A stretch of 64,000 nucleotides of DNA from Gracilaria gracilis (GCA_030374805.1 JARGSG010000107.1:117054-181053), one strand, 5' to 3'. Shown: positions 1 through 12,614, numbered from the stretch's first letter. Made by a program: numbers and translations. Notes: a model not told the origin generated them from the letters alone.

Positions 1-61
1 CCGCCTTTCTTGCTCTCCGGTTCTTTTCCTGCCCGCGCGCGCCCCCTCCAGATACCCTCCC

Positions 62-470
62 AGTGGAAATCTGAGATACACATGTGATCTGAGTTGGATA
101 TATTTGAAGCAGAATTTTTAAGGTTATGACACAATTCAGATACGTTTTTAGTATATTGTTGAATTAGATATCATATTTGGGCGAGTCTCACGAAAGATCT
201 TGATATGGATCTGATGTATTGAGGGTATAATTTTGAGGGAGATCTGATATGACAAATTTCAGAATATATCGAACTTTTATCGGAAATGTAGGAAATAATA
301 CCAAAGATATATCACATATATATCAGTTCCACTTCTGAAATATATCAAAAGTTATCGGAACTGTATCCTTTCTAAATATCTTTCATATCTGTACGATAAA
401 AGTTTCATTCTAATCCTATGTCCTGCAGAGATATCATATCAATATCCAACCTGTATCAGAGATTTCCACT
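62..470 (+). repeat. 409-bp terminal-inverted-repeat element, copy 1
   Basis: AT-rich sequence bounded by AGTGGAAATC on the left and its complement GATTTCCACT on the right. The second copy at 826-1234 is the reverse complement of the whole unit with scattered substitutions and has the same length, 409 bp. It is non-coding and looks like a MITE. No convincing target duplication is visible beside either copy. Confidence 0.75.
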
Positions 471-825
471 TGGCATTCCAGCAACACGATGCAGCAGCCT
501 GCCCCACACACACCAGCCCTCTGGGCCGCTACAGGCATTTTGATGACGTAATAGGGTAATTGTTTAGGAGGTCGTGTCCAGGGGAAGTCTGGGACAAAAC
601 CAAAAACAACGCTATCATAATTTATAGCAAAAATGCATTATATCTCAAGTAGTCGCGGCACGGCTTGCGGACCGTAGCCTCGCAAGAGAACGGCTAGTTG
701 CTCGAGATTTCTTTAATTGCCTCCATCGAACAACGGAGTTTCGAAGCCACTCCTGATGAAGATGCTTCTGTCGCTCAGCCTCCTCGCGTTCGAGTCGCTT
801 GCGCTCTGCCTCCTTCTCCTTGCAC
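471..825 (-). pseudogene. Spacer with fragment of a K/E/R-rich coding sequence
   Basis: This interval separates the two inverted 409-bp repeats. On the minus strand, from about 825 down to a stop at 645-647, one frame stays open and reads as a charged helical segment (KEKEAERKRLEREEAERQKH) followed by a basic, serine-rich tail. It looks like a gene fragment caught between the repeats. It is too short to identify, and the composition alone could arise by chance. The rest of the interval shows nothing recognisable. Confidence 0.25.
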
Positions 826-1234
826 AGTGGAAATCTGTGGTACAGGTTGGATATTGATATGATATCTCTGCAGGACGTAGGATTAGAATGAAACTTTTAT
901 CGTACAGATATGAAAGTTATTTAGAAAGGATACAGTTCCGATAACTTTTGATATATTCCAGAAGTGGAACTGATATATATGTGATATATCTTTGGTACTA
1001 TTTCTTACATTTCCGATAAAAGTGCGGTATATTCTGAAATTTGTCATATCAGATCTCCCTCAAAATTATACCCTAAATACACCAGATCCATATCAAGACC
1101 TTTCGTGAGACTCACCCAAATATGATATCTAATTCAACAATATACTAAAAACGTATCTGAATTGTATCATAACCTTACAAATTCTGCTTCAAATATATCC
1201 AACTCATATCACATGTGTATCTCACATTTCCACT
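826..1234 (-). repeat. 409-bp terminal-inverted-repeat element, copy 2 (inverted)
   Basis: Inverted copy of the element at 62-470, beginning AGTGGAAATC and ending with a CATTTCCACT terminus. Together with copy 1 it forms a composite palindrome about 1.17 kb long with a 355-bp unique centre. The pair could fold back or move as one unit. Confidence 0.75.
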
Positions 1235-1484
1235 GGGGAAGCTAACAAGTAGAAAAACCCTCTACGTCTTTCTGCTGATCTTTGCTTATCTTTTCTATGG
1301 TCGGTCTCGCTCGTCTCCGCCATTTGCCTTGCGACCAACGCCGCAATAAAAAGTGCTACGCCAGGTATAAGCCCAGGTTTATATTTCTCAAAAACGATTT
1401 TACCAACCGATCTTTCGATGTTTTAGCCCAAAGGAGAGCTTTAGAAGTATCTATGTGACGTTCAACGTTAGATAAAAACCATAT

Positions 1485-1700
1485 GGTCGGTGTTATCGGA
1501 ATGCTAGTTTGGCGGTCAAAAATGACCGAATTAAAACGAACGAAAAACCCGTGAATTTATCCAAATTTGGAAGTGCTAGTTTCCGAAAATATTTCCACCT
1601 TTCCACTTGTGCTAGTTTTTTTCGAAAGAATTATTTCAAATTGTTTCCAACTTTGCTAGTTTGGATGGAAGGGAAACTAGCATACTTCTTTCGTTTATGG
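1485..1700 (+). repeat. Terminal/subterminal region of element 1
   Basis: Terminal sequence followed by four or five copies of a GCTAGTTT/ACTAGC motif in both orientations within 200 bp. The same arrangement occurs at 61860-62092, at 33660-33830 and at 44364-44560. Repeated subterminal motifs of this sort commonly serve as transposase binding sites in CACTA-like elements. That role is inferred here. Confidence 0.7.
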
Positions 1701-1905
1701 TAGTTTCGCAGCGCAATGTAAGTGTGTTAGTGTCACCTACGTTCATGTATACGGCGGCGAATAGCGATATAGACACTTAGATAGGAACTTAAATAGCTGT
1801 TTATCGAATAGGAATAGGAGTATACAAATAGATCGAATACCTTCTCAGTTTGTAGAGATCGGTTCACTTGTCAACGACTTTCACATCACGCATTCGTTTA
1901 CTAAA

Positions 1906-1914
1906 TATATAAAA
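1906..1914 (+). promoter_or_regulatory. TATA-like box upstream of transposase T1
   Basis: TATATAAAA lies about 118 bp before the T1 start at 2032. A related AATATATGAAAGG lies at the matching place upstream of T5 on the minus strand (about 63790), so the site is kept between copies. Confidence 0.4.
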
Positions 1915-2031
1915 CGCCTTCTCATCACATGCAATCATCCCCATCACTCTATCCCACCGTCGGTGCGCCATATTACGCTCCCCGCTACGTACCTCCAATC
2001 CTCTCCAACACCCCCCCCAACCTTCCCCGCG

Positions 2032-5000
2032 ATGCCCAACTGCTGCTTTGAAGGCTGCTCCTTCTTCGCCCGCACCATCCCCGCCATCCAAAGGCACCAG
2101 AGAAGATGCCCCAGTCGCCTCAACCCAAACAAGCGTTTACTCTCCCCAGGCGGAGGCCTTCCCCACTTCCCCCCACCCATCAAGCCTCATAAGTCTAGCC
2201 CTCACCTCCATACACCTCCCCCTCCTACAAACCGCCCTTCCGACAACGTCCCCATCGCAGACGACGACTCCTACCACCACCAGCAACTCTCCCTCTCCTT
2301 CCACACCCAGCACGCCTACCACATCGCCACCACCCCCGTCTGCTCCATCTCCCCCTCCCCTACTCCCCCTCCTCCCCCTTCCTTCCCCCTCCTCAACAAC
2401 CCCCACCTCGAACGCATGGTCCTCTACATCTCTTCCATCGCCTCCTCCCTCGGCCTCCGAAAGGCTGACGAACTCATGTCTCTCCTCCACGACCCCGCCT
2501 TCTCCAAATCCGCCTTCCACAATGCCGTCTCCTCCGCCTCCCAGTGTCTCAAACTTCAAACAGACCTCTTCTAACACCGAGTCAGCAACATCGGCTTCGC
2601 TCCCACCACCCTTTCCAACCCACAGCAGCTCTTCTACACCACCATCTTCCGAAAGGACCTCATCCAGGTCCTTAAACAACAACTCGCCCTCGCACACTTC
2701 CAAAACACCTTCTTCCACCCCGTCTCCTACACAACACCTTCCGGCTCCCCGAATTTCGCCCACCCCATGGCCTCCAACCTCGGAAAAGTAGCAGATCCCG
2801 CCCTCAAAACCGCAATCATGCACTCCTCCAACGACTCCTGCAACTGGTACACCCCCGACTCCACCGGTATCAACTACTTAATCGGCTTGGTCTAAATCTA
2901 CTCCGACAAGTCCTCCATCTCCCTCAAATCTTCTTCCATACCCCTCCTACCCCCTTCACATCACCCTTCTCAACTTCTCCGATGCCTTCCGTCGCAAGTG
3001 CATCACCGAAAACCTTACCCTTCTCGAATACTTGCCAACCTTTTTCCTCCCAACCAACCCCTCCCAAGACCACGAATCCATCCCTCAAACCTCCTCTCAC
3101 ATCCCCGGCCACACCAAAATGGAACTCATTCAGCTCGTTATCTCCAACCTTCTCGGCCCTCTCTTCTCCTCCGGTCTCAACGGCTTCCCCGTCCGTGACG
3201 CTCATGGCGTTCTCCGCCACTGTCACCCAATCATCGCCAGCTACTGCGCCGACATCTTCGAAGCGAAAGACAACCTTGCCATCTCCCACGAAACCCGCCT
3301 CCAACACCCATGTCAAACATGCCCGTCTCCCGTGCAGACCTCCCTCTAAACAGTCAATCCCCTTCCCCCCGAACTCAGCACCAGACGCTCGCCGCACGCA
3401 AATCACACTCCACTCTCCTCCAACAATCACGCTCTCCTTGCTCGTAAGCCCAGAATATCCCGCAACACAAAGGAAAAAGCCCTTGAAGCCCTCCACTCCC
3501 TCTCCCTCGCAAAGTACTCCTCCCTCTTCGAATCATACCCTCTTCTCAACATCATCCCACTCCCCTCCCCTTACAACATCTTCACCTTCGAACCACTCCA
3601 CAACTTCCACCTCGGCGTCTCCAAGCTCATCAAGCTCGCCGCCATCGAGAGACTCCGCTCAGAAGCACTCTTCACCACCCCCCGTTCCTCCCAGTCCCGT
3701 CGCCCCTTCAAGTCCGTCCGCACGTCAATCCTCAAACATTCAAACACCATTTTCTCCGCCATCGAGAAGCACTTCCCCGCAAACGGACTCCACATCGACT
3801 TCTGCACTTCCGACAACTGTCAAACTCTCAACGGTTTCTTCACTACCGACGGCTTGCGTGGTATGCTCGAAGCAAGAGACTAACGCGCACTCGACATGGT
3901 CTTCCCCTTCATCGGCGCCTTCTTCGACCGATGCTGTGCCGAAGTTGATTCCGCTGCCATCACTTCCGTCTTCTCCAAGTACTCAGACCTCCCCCTCGCC
4001 TCCATGCGATACAACACCTTCACCGAATGGACCTGAGCCCGTTTCACCGACCTCCAATTCCAAATCTGCTCCTTTAAGCGCACAGCCGTACTCGTTCTCG
4101 GCCCCCACCACACTTCCAGCTTCGGAACCCTCAAGTTCCACCTCCTCGACCACATTGTCGAGGACATTCGCCGCTTCGGAGGCCTCCACTTCAATGATGT
4201 TGGCATATTCGAGCACGCCCACACCCTCTTCAAGTCCCACTACTCCAAAACCTCAAAGCGCAGATCCACCGCACATCAAGAAACCATTCGTGTCATCCAC
4301 CGCTCCAACTCCATCAAGGACTGGAATCCCGTCTCCACAAACCCTTCCATAATCTCCTCCTCTGGCCTCGCTTCCCCTCTCCAGTCTCGAGAACCCAGTT
4401 TCGTCCGTGATGGCAAACACATCTCCTTCGCTGACTTAATCACTGCCCACAAATTCATTTGCTCCAATCCTCACCTCCCTCACAAATCTCTTCAAGACCT
4501 CTTCCCCCCCGATACCCTATCCATTCTTGCACAATTCGGAAGAGACGCCCTCCCATCCTTCATCACCCTCTCTCTCGAAGTCCTACAAGTCACTGACAAC
4601 TTCCCCGCCCTCCGTCACGCCCGACTCACCATAGTCAAATCCGCTTACGTCGTCGGCGGTTACATCCCAACACTCGACAACTAGATTGAAGAGCAGAACG
4701 AGCTCGCGCCCCAGGATCCTCCAGTCTCTCTCATCCAACGAATTTTTGCTACGCCCTCCTTCGGTCCATCGAAGTCTCCAAAGTTCTCCCACATTCTCGT
4801 CGGCGGCTCCACCTCCCCCCCTCCACATCCATCGTCTGGGTCTGCAAACTCATCTCCCTTCTTCTTTTCGCCCTTCCTTCTCCAATTTCTTCTCCCAAGG
4901 AGTTCGCCTTCGTCCAGTTCATGGAACTCATCCCACCCAGCGACGGCGTTGATCTCACCCTAAACTGCGTTTGCCTCCGATGGGCAACAGACGACGAACA

Positions 5001-5232
5001 TAACCACACCATCCACCCAGTTCCCATCTCTACCCACTCCACTTCCGATAACGTTTCCCCTTGGTATGGACCCATCCCCTCTTCCTCCATCCTTGGCTCC
5101 GTTCATGTTCTCCGCCGGAACTACCCCGCTCCTCCCTTCACTTCTCGTCTACACTGGCGCTTTCACCGATTCTATCTCAATCGGTTCTATCGAGACCCAA
5201 CCGCCAAGCCTTATTTATCATCAAACACGTAG
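2032..5232 (+). pseudogene. T1: Plavaka/KDZ-like transposase, degenerate
   Basis: The start (MPNCCFEGCSFF) is shared with T4 and, with one change, T5. It opens with a C2HC-type zinc finger (C-x4-C-x12-H-x4-C) and a Pro/Ser-rich stretch. The core includes SYCADIFEAKD, a CxxC pair (HPCQTC; CHRC in other copies), FEPLHNFHLGVSKLIK and LNGFFTTDGLRGMLE; the C-terminal block is NCVCLRWATDDEHNH. The Tyr-Cys-Ala-Asp...Cys-x2-Cys block and the LHN.HLG.SK motif recall Plavaka/KDZ and CACTA transposases of RNase H fold. The gene is broken by TAA at 2572, at least one frameshift near 2930-2990, stops near 3347, 3880 and 4034, and others. It would normally cut and rejoin element ends; this copy cannot. Confidence 0.75.
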
Positions 5233-5390
5233 CCTCTATTCCCTGTTAGCTTCAGCTTCATAAAAATTTAAACCTGCTTCGTTTCAATTGTAAGGAGTGA
5301 AGATACGCATGACATGAGAAAGAAGAAGCATCTCTTCCCCATCCCACATATACCTCCACCCCTTCCCCCCCACTGCACCTCACCCTACAC

Positions 5391-8271
5391 TTAGGAGCCC
5401 GCCTCTTCCCTACCATCAACCCCTGTCCCTTCTCTGCGTTCCGCGCGGTGTGCCCCCAACCGCCTGAAACTCGCGTCCTCCGGTCGACAGGCCGCTATGT
5501 AACAATCAAGAACTGCACCTAGTCTCTGTGTTAGTTTTGCAATAAAATTGTCCTCCCTCACAGCTAGGTATATGTTCTCCCTCGAAGGTACCCACAGCCC
5601 AACTGTCGCAGTTCTCTCAGAGTTTCCCAACACACACCTCGGATCTCCATCCACAAACCCATCGTTCCCAAACTCCTCGGCATGCTCCTCCTGTAGCGAT
5701 TTCCAGGCTACCCCAAGTATTCCTTCAACAGCCCCAGGTAGATAATTCCCATACAAAGTAGAGAACAAAAGCTGTCTTTGCCCTCCACCTCCCACAACCT
5801 CGTTCATAGTTTTCACCACACAGGCAATCCAGGCGTCAAGTTTCGCAAGGTGCATCACGGTCCCATCCACGTACTGCCGCTTACCGTTACTTTGCCTCTC
5901 CACTGCGTATCCCATATAATCCTCCAACAGTGCCACCGCCATCCCATTCTTGAAGTACATATCTTCATCATCAACCTCTCATGGTGGCCCAACCGCACGA
6001 GACCCGGAATACGCAAGGTCTTCGAGCCGGCTCGTTCTCCACGCACACAACTCATTCCCCCCCGCCCTCCTCCCTTCCCATCAGCTTCTCACGCGCCTCT
6101 CCCATCTGCTGCTTTAGCGCTTCCCATAGCTCAGTCCCTTCAGTAAATTTCGCACGTTTCGCAATCAAATCATATCCAAGGATGGAGAATAACTTGTCGC
6201 GAGCCGCCCGCTTCCGCACCCCAATAACATCGTTTAATGTCTCCTTCATCCACTACCTCAGACACCTGTCCGCACTCACATTATCCACACACTCCTTTTT
6301 CCTTCCCGCTTCTCGTATCGTCTCCCAAGTATCTCGCATTATTTCCGTCTCCACCACATACTTCAACAGCACATCACTTCCTCACTCCGTTGATGGCGTA
6401 TACGCCCTCATCTCATATGCCACTTGATACGGGCACCGAGGCACCATCTCCTTCTCCCCAACCACCAATATGCTGCCTTCCCTACTTTCTCCCACCGTCT
6501 CATTCCTGTTCTTCCAGCTCCTACCAACGTTCTCCGTGTCAAAACAGAGTTCTGACGCCTCCAACTTCGCATAGTGGAGAGTCTTATCATATACAGCCCT
6601 TGCAAATCCATAGAAACATTCTGGCACCTCTATTTCATGTTTTCGACGCCCCTTAACTTCCTTCCCACACTCCCTCCGCTTCCTACCCTTCACAGCCTTC
6701 CTTAAACTTTCAATCAACACATTTTGCTACTTCAGCTCCTCCCTCATCCGTTCCAATTCTTTCTGCGTGAGCTTCAAACTCACCATCATGGTATAGTGAT
6801 CTCCCTTCATATTTCCCAGCTTACCTTTCAACGAATTCACCCTCTCAACCAGTGCAGACCTTGGCAACACACGTAAGTTCTCTTCATCTTCTTCTGCTAT
6901 TCCTGTAGTTCCCATTTCCCTTGCTCCGTTGCTCTCTCCATGATCCCCAGAATCGTCGACTCCTGCTTCATGCACATCGTCCTCAATCCGAACTGCATTA
7001 TGCCTCACACGTATTTCTTCATGCGTTCGTACCGCAGTTCCCATCAAGTTCCCTCCAGTTCTATGCCTGTTTCCGACAACGACATCTTCTCCTTAGAATA
7101 CCCTCCCATCCACTTGTATATTGTCTCTCACATTCTCAATCACTGATCCACCACTGCTATGTCCTACAACTCTCCCGGGTAAATTGTCTCGGAGCCATTC
7201 CATCCTCTCCACATTGGCGTGGCTTCCCATTCCATCGCCCACACGCCCAATACGCCTTCCACTGTCCTCTGCGTTTCCAAGATCCCTCATATGCCTCATA
7301 CCCCCCAATTCCTCTTCCTCCCGCATTGCAGTATGTCGCGGTTCACCAGTTCTTTCTCTTCCTACCATTCGATTCCCCCTAAAACCAACCACAACCTCCA
7401 TGCCCTCGTTCCTCGCCTCCTAAACGCCTCCTACTGCTTCTCTTTCGCGACCCCTCCCCTCCTGAGCGCCAACCCCAGCCACACTCTCTCTCTCCCTCCC
7501 TCGAATACCACGGCTAACTATCCCACTAGTACTTCTTGCTATCGTCCTTCCCCCCCCCCCACTGCGACACTCCCTCCCCTTCTCTATGACATCTCGACAC
7601 TCGCCTTCTTCTACAACTTGCGTGGAGTCCTCGCCCTTTCGCCGCCCACCTCTATCCCTACCGCCCCGCGCATCATCCCGCTGCTTTCCTCCCATCCTTC
7701 ACCTGCTTTTTCCTCCTCCATTTCCCATCTCATGTGGAAGCGAAGTAGCTTTTGTTACCAAAGCACTTACCGTGCGCTCAGTTCGCTCCGTTTGCTCGGT
7801 GCGCTTGTTTCACTCGGTTCGCTCGGTTCGCTCGGTTCGCTCCAAAGATCGGCCTCGATCACGTCTCCCCGTGTTCTTCCTACCTTTCCCACGTAATCAG
7901 CTTCGAGGAGCGCGTAAACTACGCCCAATACCGCCCTCGCCATTTTCCACATCGCCGCTTCGAGGCGCACACGTAGTACTACCCAAGCCATCCTCGCGAC
8001 CCCGACCTACCATCTCTGCACTCGTTCGCCCTTTGGACGCGCGCCCGCTTACATCCTCCGCATTCGCATTCGCTTTCGCACTTCTCGTTTTACGTTTCTC
8101 CATATGGAATCGGACGACGACGATGCTCCCGGCGGTGCGCTCTAGATGTTGTCGCCGCTCGCTGCCAGACGTGTTCGCCGCTCGACATGATCGCAGATCC
8201 CCCGTAAAACGCACACCTCCACTCGGCGTGTGGTAGAAATAGCGCACCATTTTAGTACTTTCCGGAATCAT
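5391..8271 (-). pseudogene. A1: conserved element protein of unknown function, degenerate
   Basis: Convergent with T1, ending about 160 bp from it. From the N-terminus: MIPESTKMVRYFYH, a charged low-complexity stretch with SEP repeats, a coiled coil (LVERVNSLKGKLGNMKGDHY), then a conserved domain with ECFYGFARAVYDKTLHYAK, LEASELCFDTENVG and VGLWVPSRENIYLAVRED. A TGA at 6382-6384 follows PSTE and is shared with A3. Further stops and frameshifts follow, including one near 6050. A GTAAGT with a matching downstream CAG near 7777 may be a short intron, since the A3 and A4 copies align there. I recognise no known family. The fixed place between B and T in four copies argues for a role in transposition or its control. 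Confidence 0.6.
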
Positions 8272-8596
8272 TTTCCGAAAATTGGGACGGAAATTTCCCT
8301 TCCTGTACGAAACCTCACTGCCAAAAAACTGTTACACTTTCACATGATATCACATGTACTCCGTATCTTCTATTCTATGTACTTGAACGTCAACCCACTC
8401 CCCCGAATCCTATCCCCATTTTGTTCACGTCACTGGATGATAAAAGTGACGACACCCACTCAATTGGAGGAGTTCTCGTCCTCCCCTGTGGAACACGAGA
8501 GTTAGAGAGAAAGCTTAATAAAATGTACACAATTCGATTTTACACGTACTATGGTACATCTTTCGGTTCTATAAGTCATAAATCAATTGAGCACTA
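8272..8596 (-). promoter_or_regulatory. Conserved B-A intergenic region, element 1
   Basis: The non-coding stretch between the B1 stop and the A1 start is almost identical, in reverse complement, to 39389-39710 in the outer element. B and A run in the same direction, so this segment should hold the B 3' end and the A promoter. The matched segment is larger than a simple linker, and it contains an ATTGAG-rich palindrome near 8588-8605. Confidence 0.45.
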
Positions 8597-11500
8597 CTCA
8601 ATTACTATAGGATTCGAAGACGTACCCCATGTGTACTCCATTCCATAATCTGCAAACAACTCTTCTCCCACTTCTACGACCCGAAGTGCCCGGACGGGAA
8701 GCATTCGGTATTTTCTTAATTGAAGTGGAGTTCGCCCAGTTCCTGGGGTTCGACTCACCGCCACATTGGCAGTCCCTCGCTGCTTCAAACCATCCTCCAC
8801 TGCATCCCTATCTTTTTCCCCTCCCATATATTTTTGGTCGTTAATTGTTCCACCCAACGAAAATGGAGCGGGTAGAATCCCTCTAGAGATTGCAGGTACT
8901 TCTCGTCTCCTTTCCGGGAGTTTCCGAAATACCTCGCCTAGCAGGCTAACCTCCATCGCATAAGTTCGAAAACGTGCGGCGGTGGCTCCCAACAACCCTT
9001 CCTCATACTTTTTGTGTACCTCCTTCCCTTCGTTAAGTCATGGTACACTAGAGTTCCGTAAAAGAAACATATCTCTTCGTTCGTCACGAAATGGCGCGTG
9101 GTAAACACTCCCACTCCTGCGTCATGGTGACGAATCGACGACTTCCCAATGCGACAACCACACATAGTGACCTCCAGTGCCAACATCGCGTTCCAATCCA
9201 GGAGACCCATCTTTCCTTGCACCGTTTTCGGCCACTCATGCAGCGCTTTAGGCGTGCCGGTCATGGCCATGCCCTCCTACCGCCATATTAATGCCAAGAA
9301 GTCCACAATTTACGGTGGGAACTTCTGATACTGTGAGCAGCCGGATGGAGGCTTCCATCATCGTGAAGAAAGAGCGTTCTACTTGAAAAATAAGTCCATT
9401 ACGCGATTCACAGAGTTTCGGACCTCCTGCGTAATTTAAATGTCCTTCTCATTATCGGGCATACACATCGCGAACTGAACAATTGCCGCGCGCCTAGCAT
9501 AGGCAAAACAGTCAGGGTCTATCTCACAACCAATAAACTTCCGATGACGTTGTAACTCCATGCATGCCATGGCAGTCCAAAAAGTTCCCACGAACAAGTC
9601 CACCACTGTATCACCTGGCTGCGAAAATCTGCTGATCAGCTCCTTCAACAACGCGCGAGGTTTTTGTTCCGACCTCACCTTTTGCAACATGTAGCCCCCA
9701 CCCTCCTTCTTTCTTTTCCATTGAAGAGTCTCCCCTTTGGACATGGGCAGTACCTGGTCAATAACACTGTGGTACCCTAGATACCTTGAATGCACGTAGT
9801 TGAAGTTCTCATAGTTCACCATCGCATGCTGCTGTGCATAAGCAAGCCCACTTCGAACACCATGTACCGCATACTCTATGGCAGGGAACAAGGAGCAGGA
9901 CCTCCGTCCCGGGTTTCGCATGGGGTTGCCTTGCGACCGTATAAAATGAACTGGGACCTGGCCTACAACAAACGATCGCCTCGGAACCCCTTGCTCTTCC
10001 TTTGCTCCAATACTGGAAAGCACCCTTGTCCACTGGTTCACCTGTTCTAATGCACAGAAGATAACGAAATGACCACCCGGACGTAGCAGCCTTGATATAA
10101 GCTTTGCTGCCTTCTTCATATGCTCAGCGTTCAGTATATCGTACCAAATGTTGTCCCGGTTATTATCGGCTCTTATGTTGTATGGTGGGTCCATAAGAAC
10201 CAGTTGAACTTTTCCCAATGGAGAGACTCCGTTGTTTCACAGAGTCTCGTCCGTTTCCACCATATCGTCGAACCCGCAATTATACATTCGAAAGTATTTC
10301 TTCATCTCCAGTTCACAACGTTGGAAGGCCATTTTATCGTCCAACGAGGAAATGGCAGGAGGAAGCTGTATGTCAGCGTCGGACGACTGTTCACCAGCAT
10401 CTTCATTTTCACTCTCACCCACTACATCCATTCCACTTCCGCCATCTCCATCCCCTCCTTGTTTCCCCTCCTAAGGATATCCCCTTTCCAACTGCTCATC
10501 GTCATCGTCATGAATTTTGATGGCAGGCTCCGGTTTTGATACCGGCTTGAGAGGTATATCAAAGACCCTGAGCGTTTCTTTGATTTTCAAATGGCTTATT
10601 GTCTCCAAGATGGAGGACATAAGCGAGTTAGAGAAACAATCAAATCTCTGAGAAAACGCTCTTGACGGGTCCCTGTGAAACGTCTTTAGAACGGCCCATC
10701 GTCCCGGTTCTGCTATAGTGTACAACTGCTCGTTCACGACAACCTTGTTCAGGTCAGAAATGAACTCCTTCGCAAGCGTTCGGAGGGCCGCATCAATGTC
10801 ATCCGGAAGATTCCACGCCGACGGTTGGACCTCGTCTTCCCGAAGAGTTTACATGTTGCTCGGTAGCGAGCGATGGTCGTTGTCCTTGTGCAGGAACCTC
10901 TCGAAACGCGTTTCAATTGGTTTAAACTGCATGTCGTCGTACACGAGCAGTATAAAAGGGAGAACCATGACCTCAGCGCTAGGAAGCTCCGGAAATTGGG
11001 AGAAAATACCCAGGCATTTCTTACCAGCTGCACACCGAAACCCGCACGCTGAGCTTGGAGATTCTGCGGTATTTGGAAATTCCCAAAAGGGGTGGAATAT
11101 CCCTTCTTCCCCGTACGCCTCTTATTGCCCCGAAGGCGGTTTTCCATAGATACTTTTTGAATAAGGGAAAGAGAGAGAACCCTCTGTAAATGTGTAGCGA
11201 TGCTCGTACCGAAAAAGGGAAGTATCCGGCCCACACGCCTGGGACCTATACTCATAGACTTGAAGAATTCGGTTAACGTCACATTCTTCGGTATTCCCTG
11301 AAAGTCCACTCTGGTATAAGCATTCCAAAAATCCCTCACACGCCTGTCTTTGTCTCCGTCCATGATGTCAAGCAACTTTCTCGACAGATACAGCTGACGG
11401 TACGAACCCTTCCGGCACAAAGCCTTGAGCTCATCGTTGCTGTATGACGGGTGAGTGGGTCCGAGAAGGATAGAGAAGTACTTCTTGGCAACTTCTAGGA

Positions 11501-11714
11501 CACTCCGATTCTTGATGATATATTGAACGAATTCGCTGTGTCCCACTTTCTTAGGTTCGTCTTTCTCTCGCATTGTCGACGCATAGTGATCACGGATGGC
11601 GAGACACGCGGTGAGAAGCTCATCCACAGAATTGAACATTTTTTCAACCTTCATGTCGGATGTCGGAGGTGCCGGTGACGGTGACTTAGACTTAGATGTG
11701 GTTGCGGCAGCCAT
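8597..11714 (-). pseudogene. B1: DNA adenine methyltransferase-SET fusion, degenerate
   Basis: Start taken at 11714 (MAAATTSKSKSPSP), where similarity to B4 begins. An N-terminal domain of unknown type (to about 10950) has SYRQLYLSRKLLDIM. It is followed by an acidic linker and a methyltransferase open from 10218 to 9436: DPPYNI (motif IV) precedes VVDLFVGTFWTAMACMELQ and EIDPDCF (motif I), the order of beta-class amino-methyltransferases such as CcrM. DPPY predicts N6-adenine as target. A SET-type domain follows: AGVGVFTTRHF, FFYGTLVYHDLT, then VGEELFADYGMEY. Stops and frameshifts separate the blocks, including TAA between N-terminal and middle parts near 10850. The nuclear product would methylate DNA and perhaps protein lysine; here only the methylase block is open. 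Confidence 0.75.
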
Positions 11715-11930
11715 TTTAAACAATAAAGGGGGGCTGTATTGTGAATACGGAAAGAGAACGAAAGATGTCGTTCGAAAACAGATGATTGACGTCGGCAGCG
11801 GACGGCGAGAGCGAACGAACGGAATCTTACGAGAGACGGCAGCAAACGAGAGATAAGTGCGGGTGGTAGACGGGAGCGGACGGCAGACGGCTGCGGAATT
11901 AGCGATACAAAGAAGGATTTCAGACGCCAA

Positions 11931-12614
11931 AACGGTACCAGAACTCTGAAGTCGAGGAGTAGAAGGGAATTGGGCGATGATGGGAGGGATTATGCGGTGG
12001 TAGGCAGGTATAAGAGAAGGCAGGGTTTGGAGGGGGTGCGGTAATTCCTAGATATGGAAGTATAGGCAAAGTTATAACTTACGGCTCTTCGGGCAGCGTT
12101 CTGTAGTGTCGTGACGCTCCATCACGGCTCCGATGAAGTGCCATTCGACTTCGGTCCGCTTTCCATGCGCCGTGGGAGAAAAAGTAAAAAAAAAAACTAA
12201 TTTCCACCTGGACAGCGGCCCCCTCACGACTGGCGCTTGTTTGTAATTTGACCCTGCGTGTACTTAAGCACCTTCGCTCTCCTGCCAACTGCCTCGGTAA
12301 GCACCACGCTCTGTACCTCCCCGTTACGGTTTCCGGGGATCTCTTCTTTTCCTGTCAAAACCAGGTGATCCTCTCGGTTGTGACAGAAGAAGAACATATC
12401 GCCGGAAACTGTACAAGGAAGGGGCGTTTTCCTTCCTTGTTCTTTTGCGCGGACGTAGTGGTACACAAGGTACGTTCGACAATTTTGTTCGTTTTCTGTG
12501 TATCGTACTAACTGGCGTACTCTTCTATTTTCTATGCTATTGCGTATTCAAGGCAGAGTCGCCGGACACAGTGTATGCCGCTTCTGCATCCTTGCTTTAC
12601 TGAGAACATTCGGA
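11931..12614. other. Spacer between B1 and F1, left part, with a 35-bp-arm hairpin
   Basis: No gene seen. A degenerate relative of the 74-bp palindrome lies near 12100-12172. At about 12328-12404 two arms of roughly 35 bp (TTTCCGG...GATCTCTTC and its complement) form an imperfect hairpin around a short loop. Confidence 0.5.

Noticed and set aside
1509-1703. 64-codon frame at the left end of element 1
   Set aside because: Lies within the terminal repeat region with subterminal motifs; not conserved as coding at 61860-62092.
2982-4352. Ser/Pro/Thr-rich 456-codon frame over T1
   Set aside because: Off-frame translation of the transposase; the conserved transposase motifs lie in another frame.
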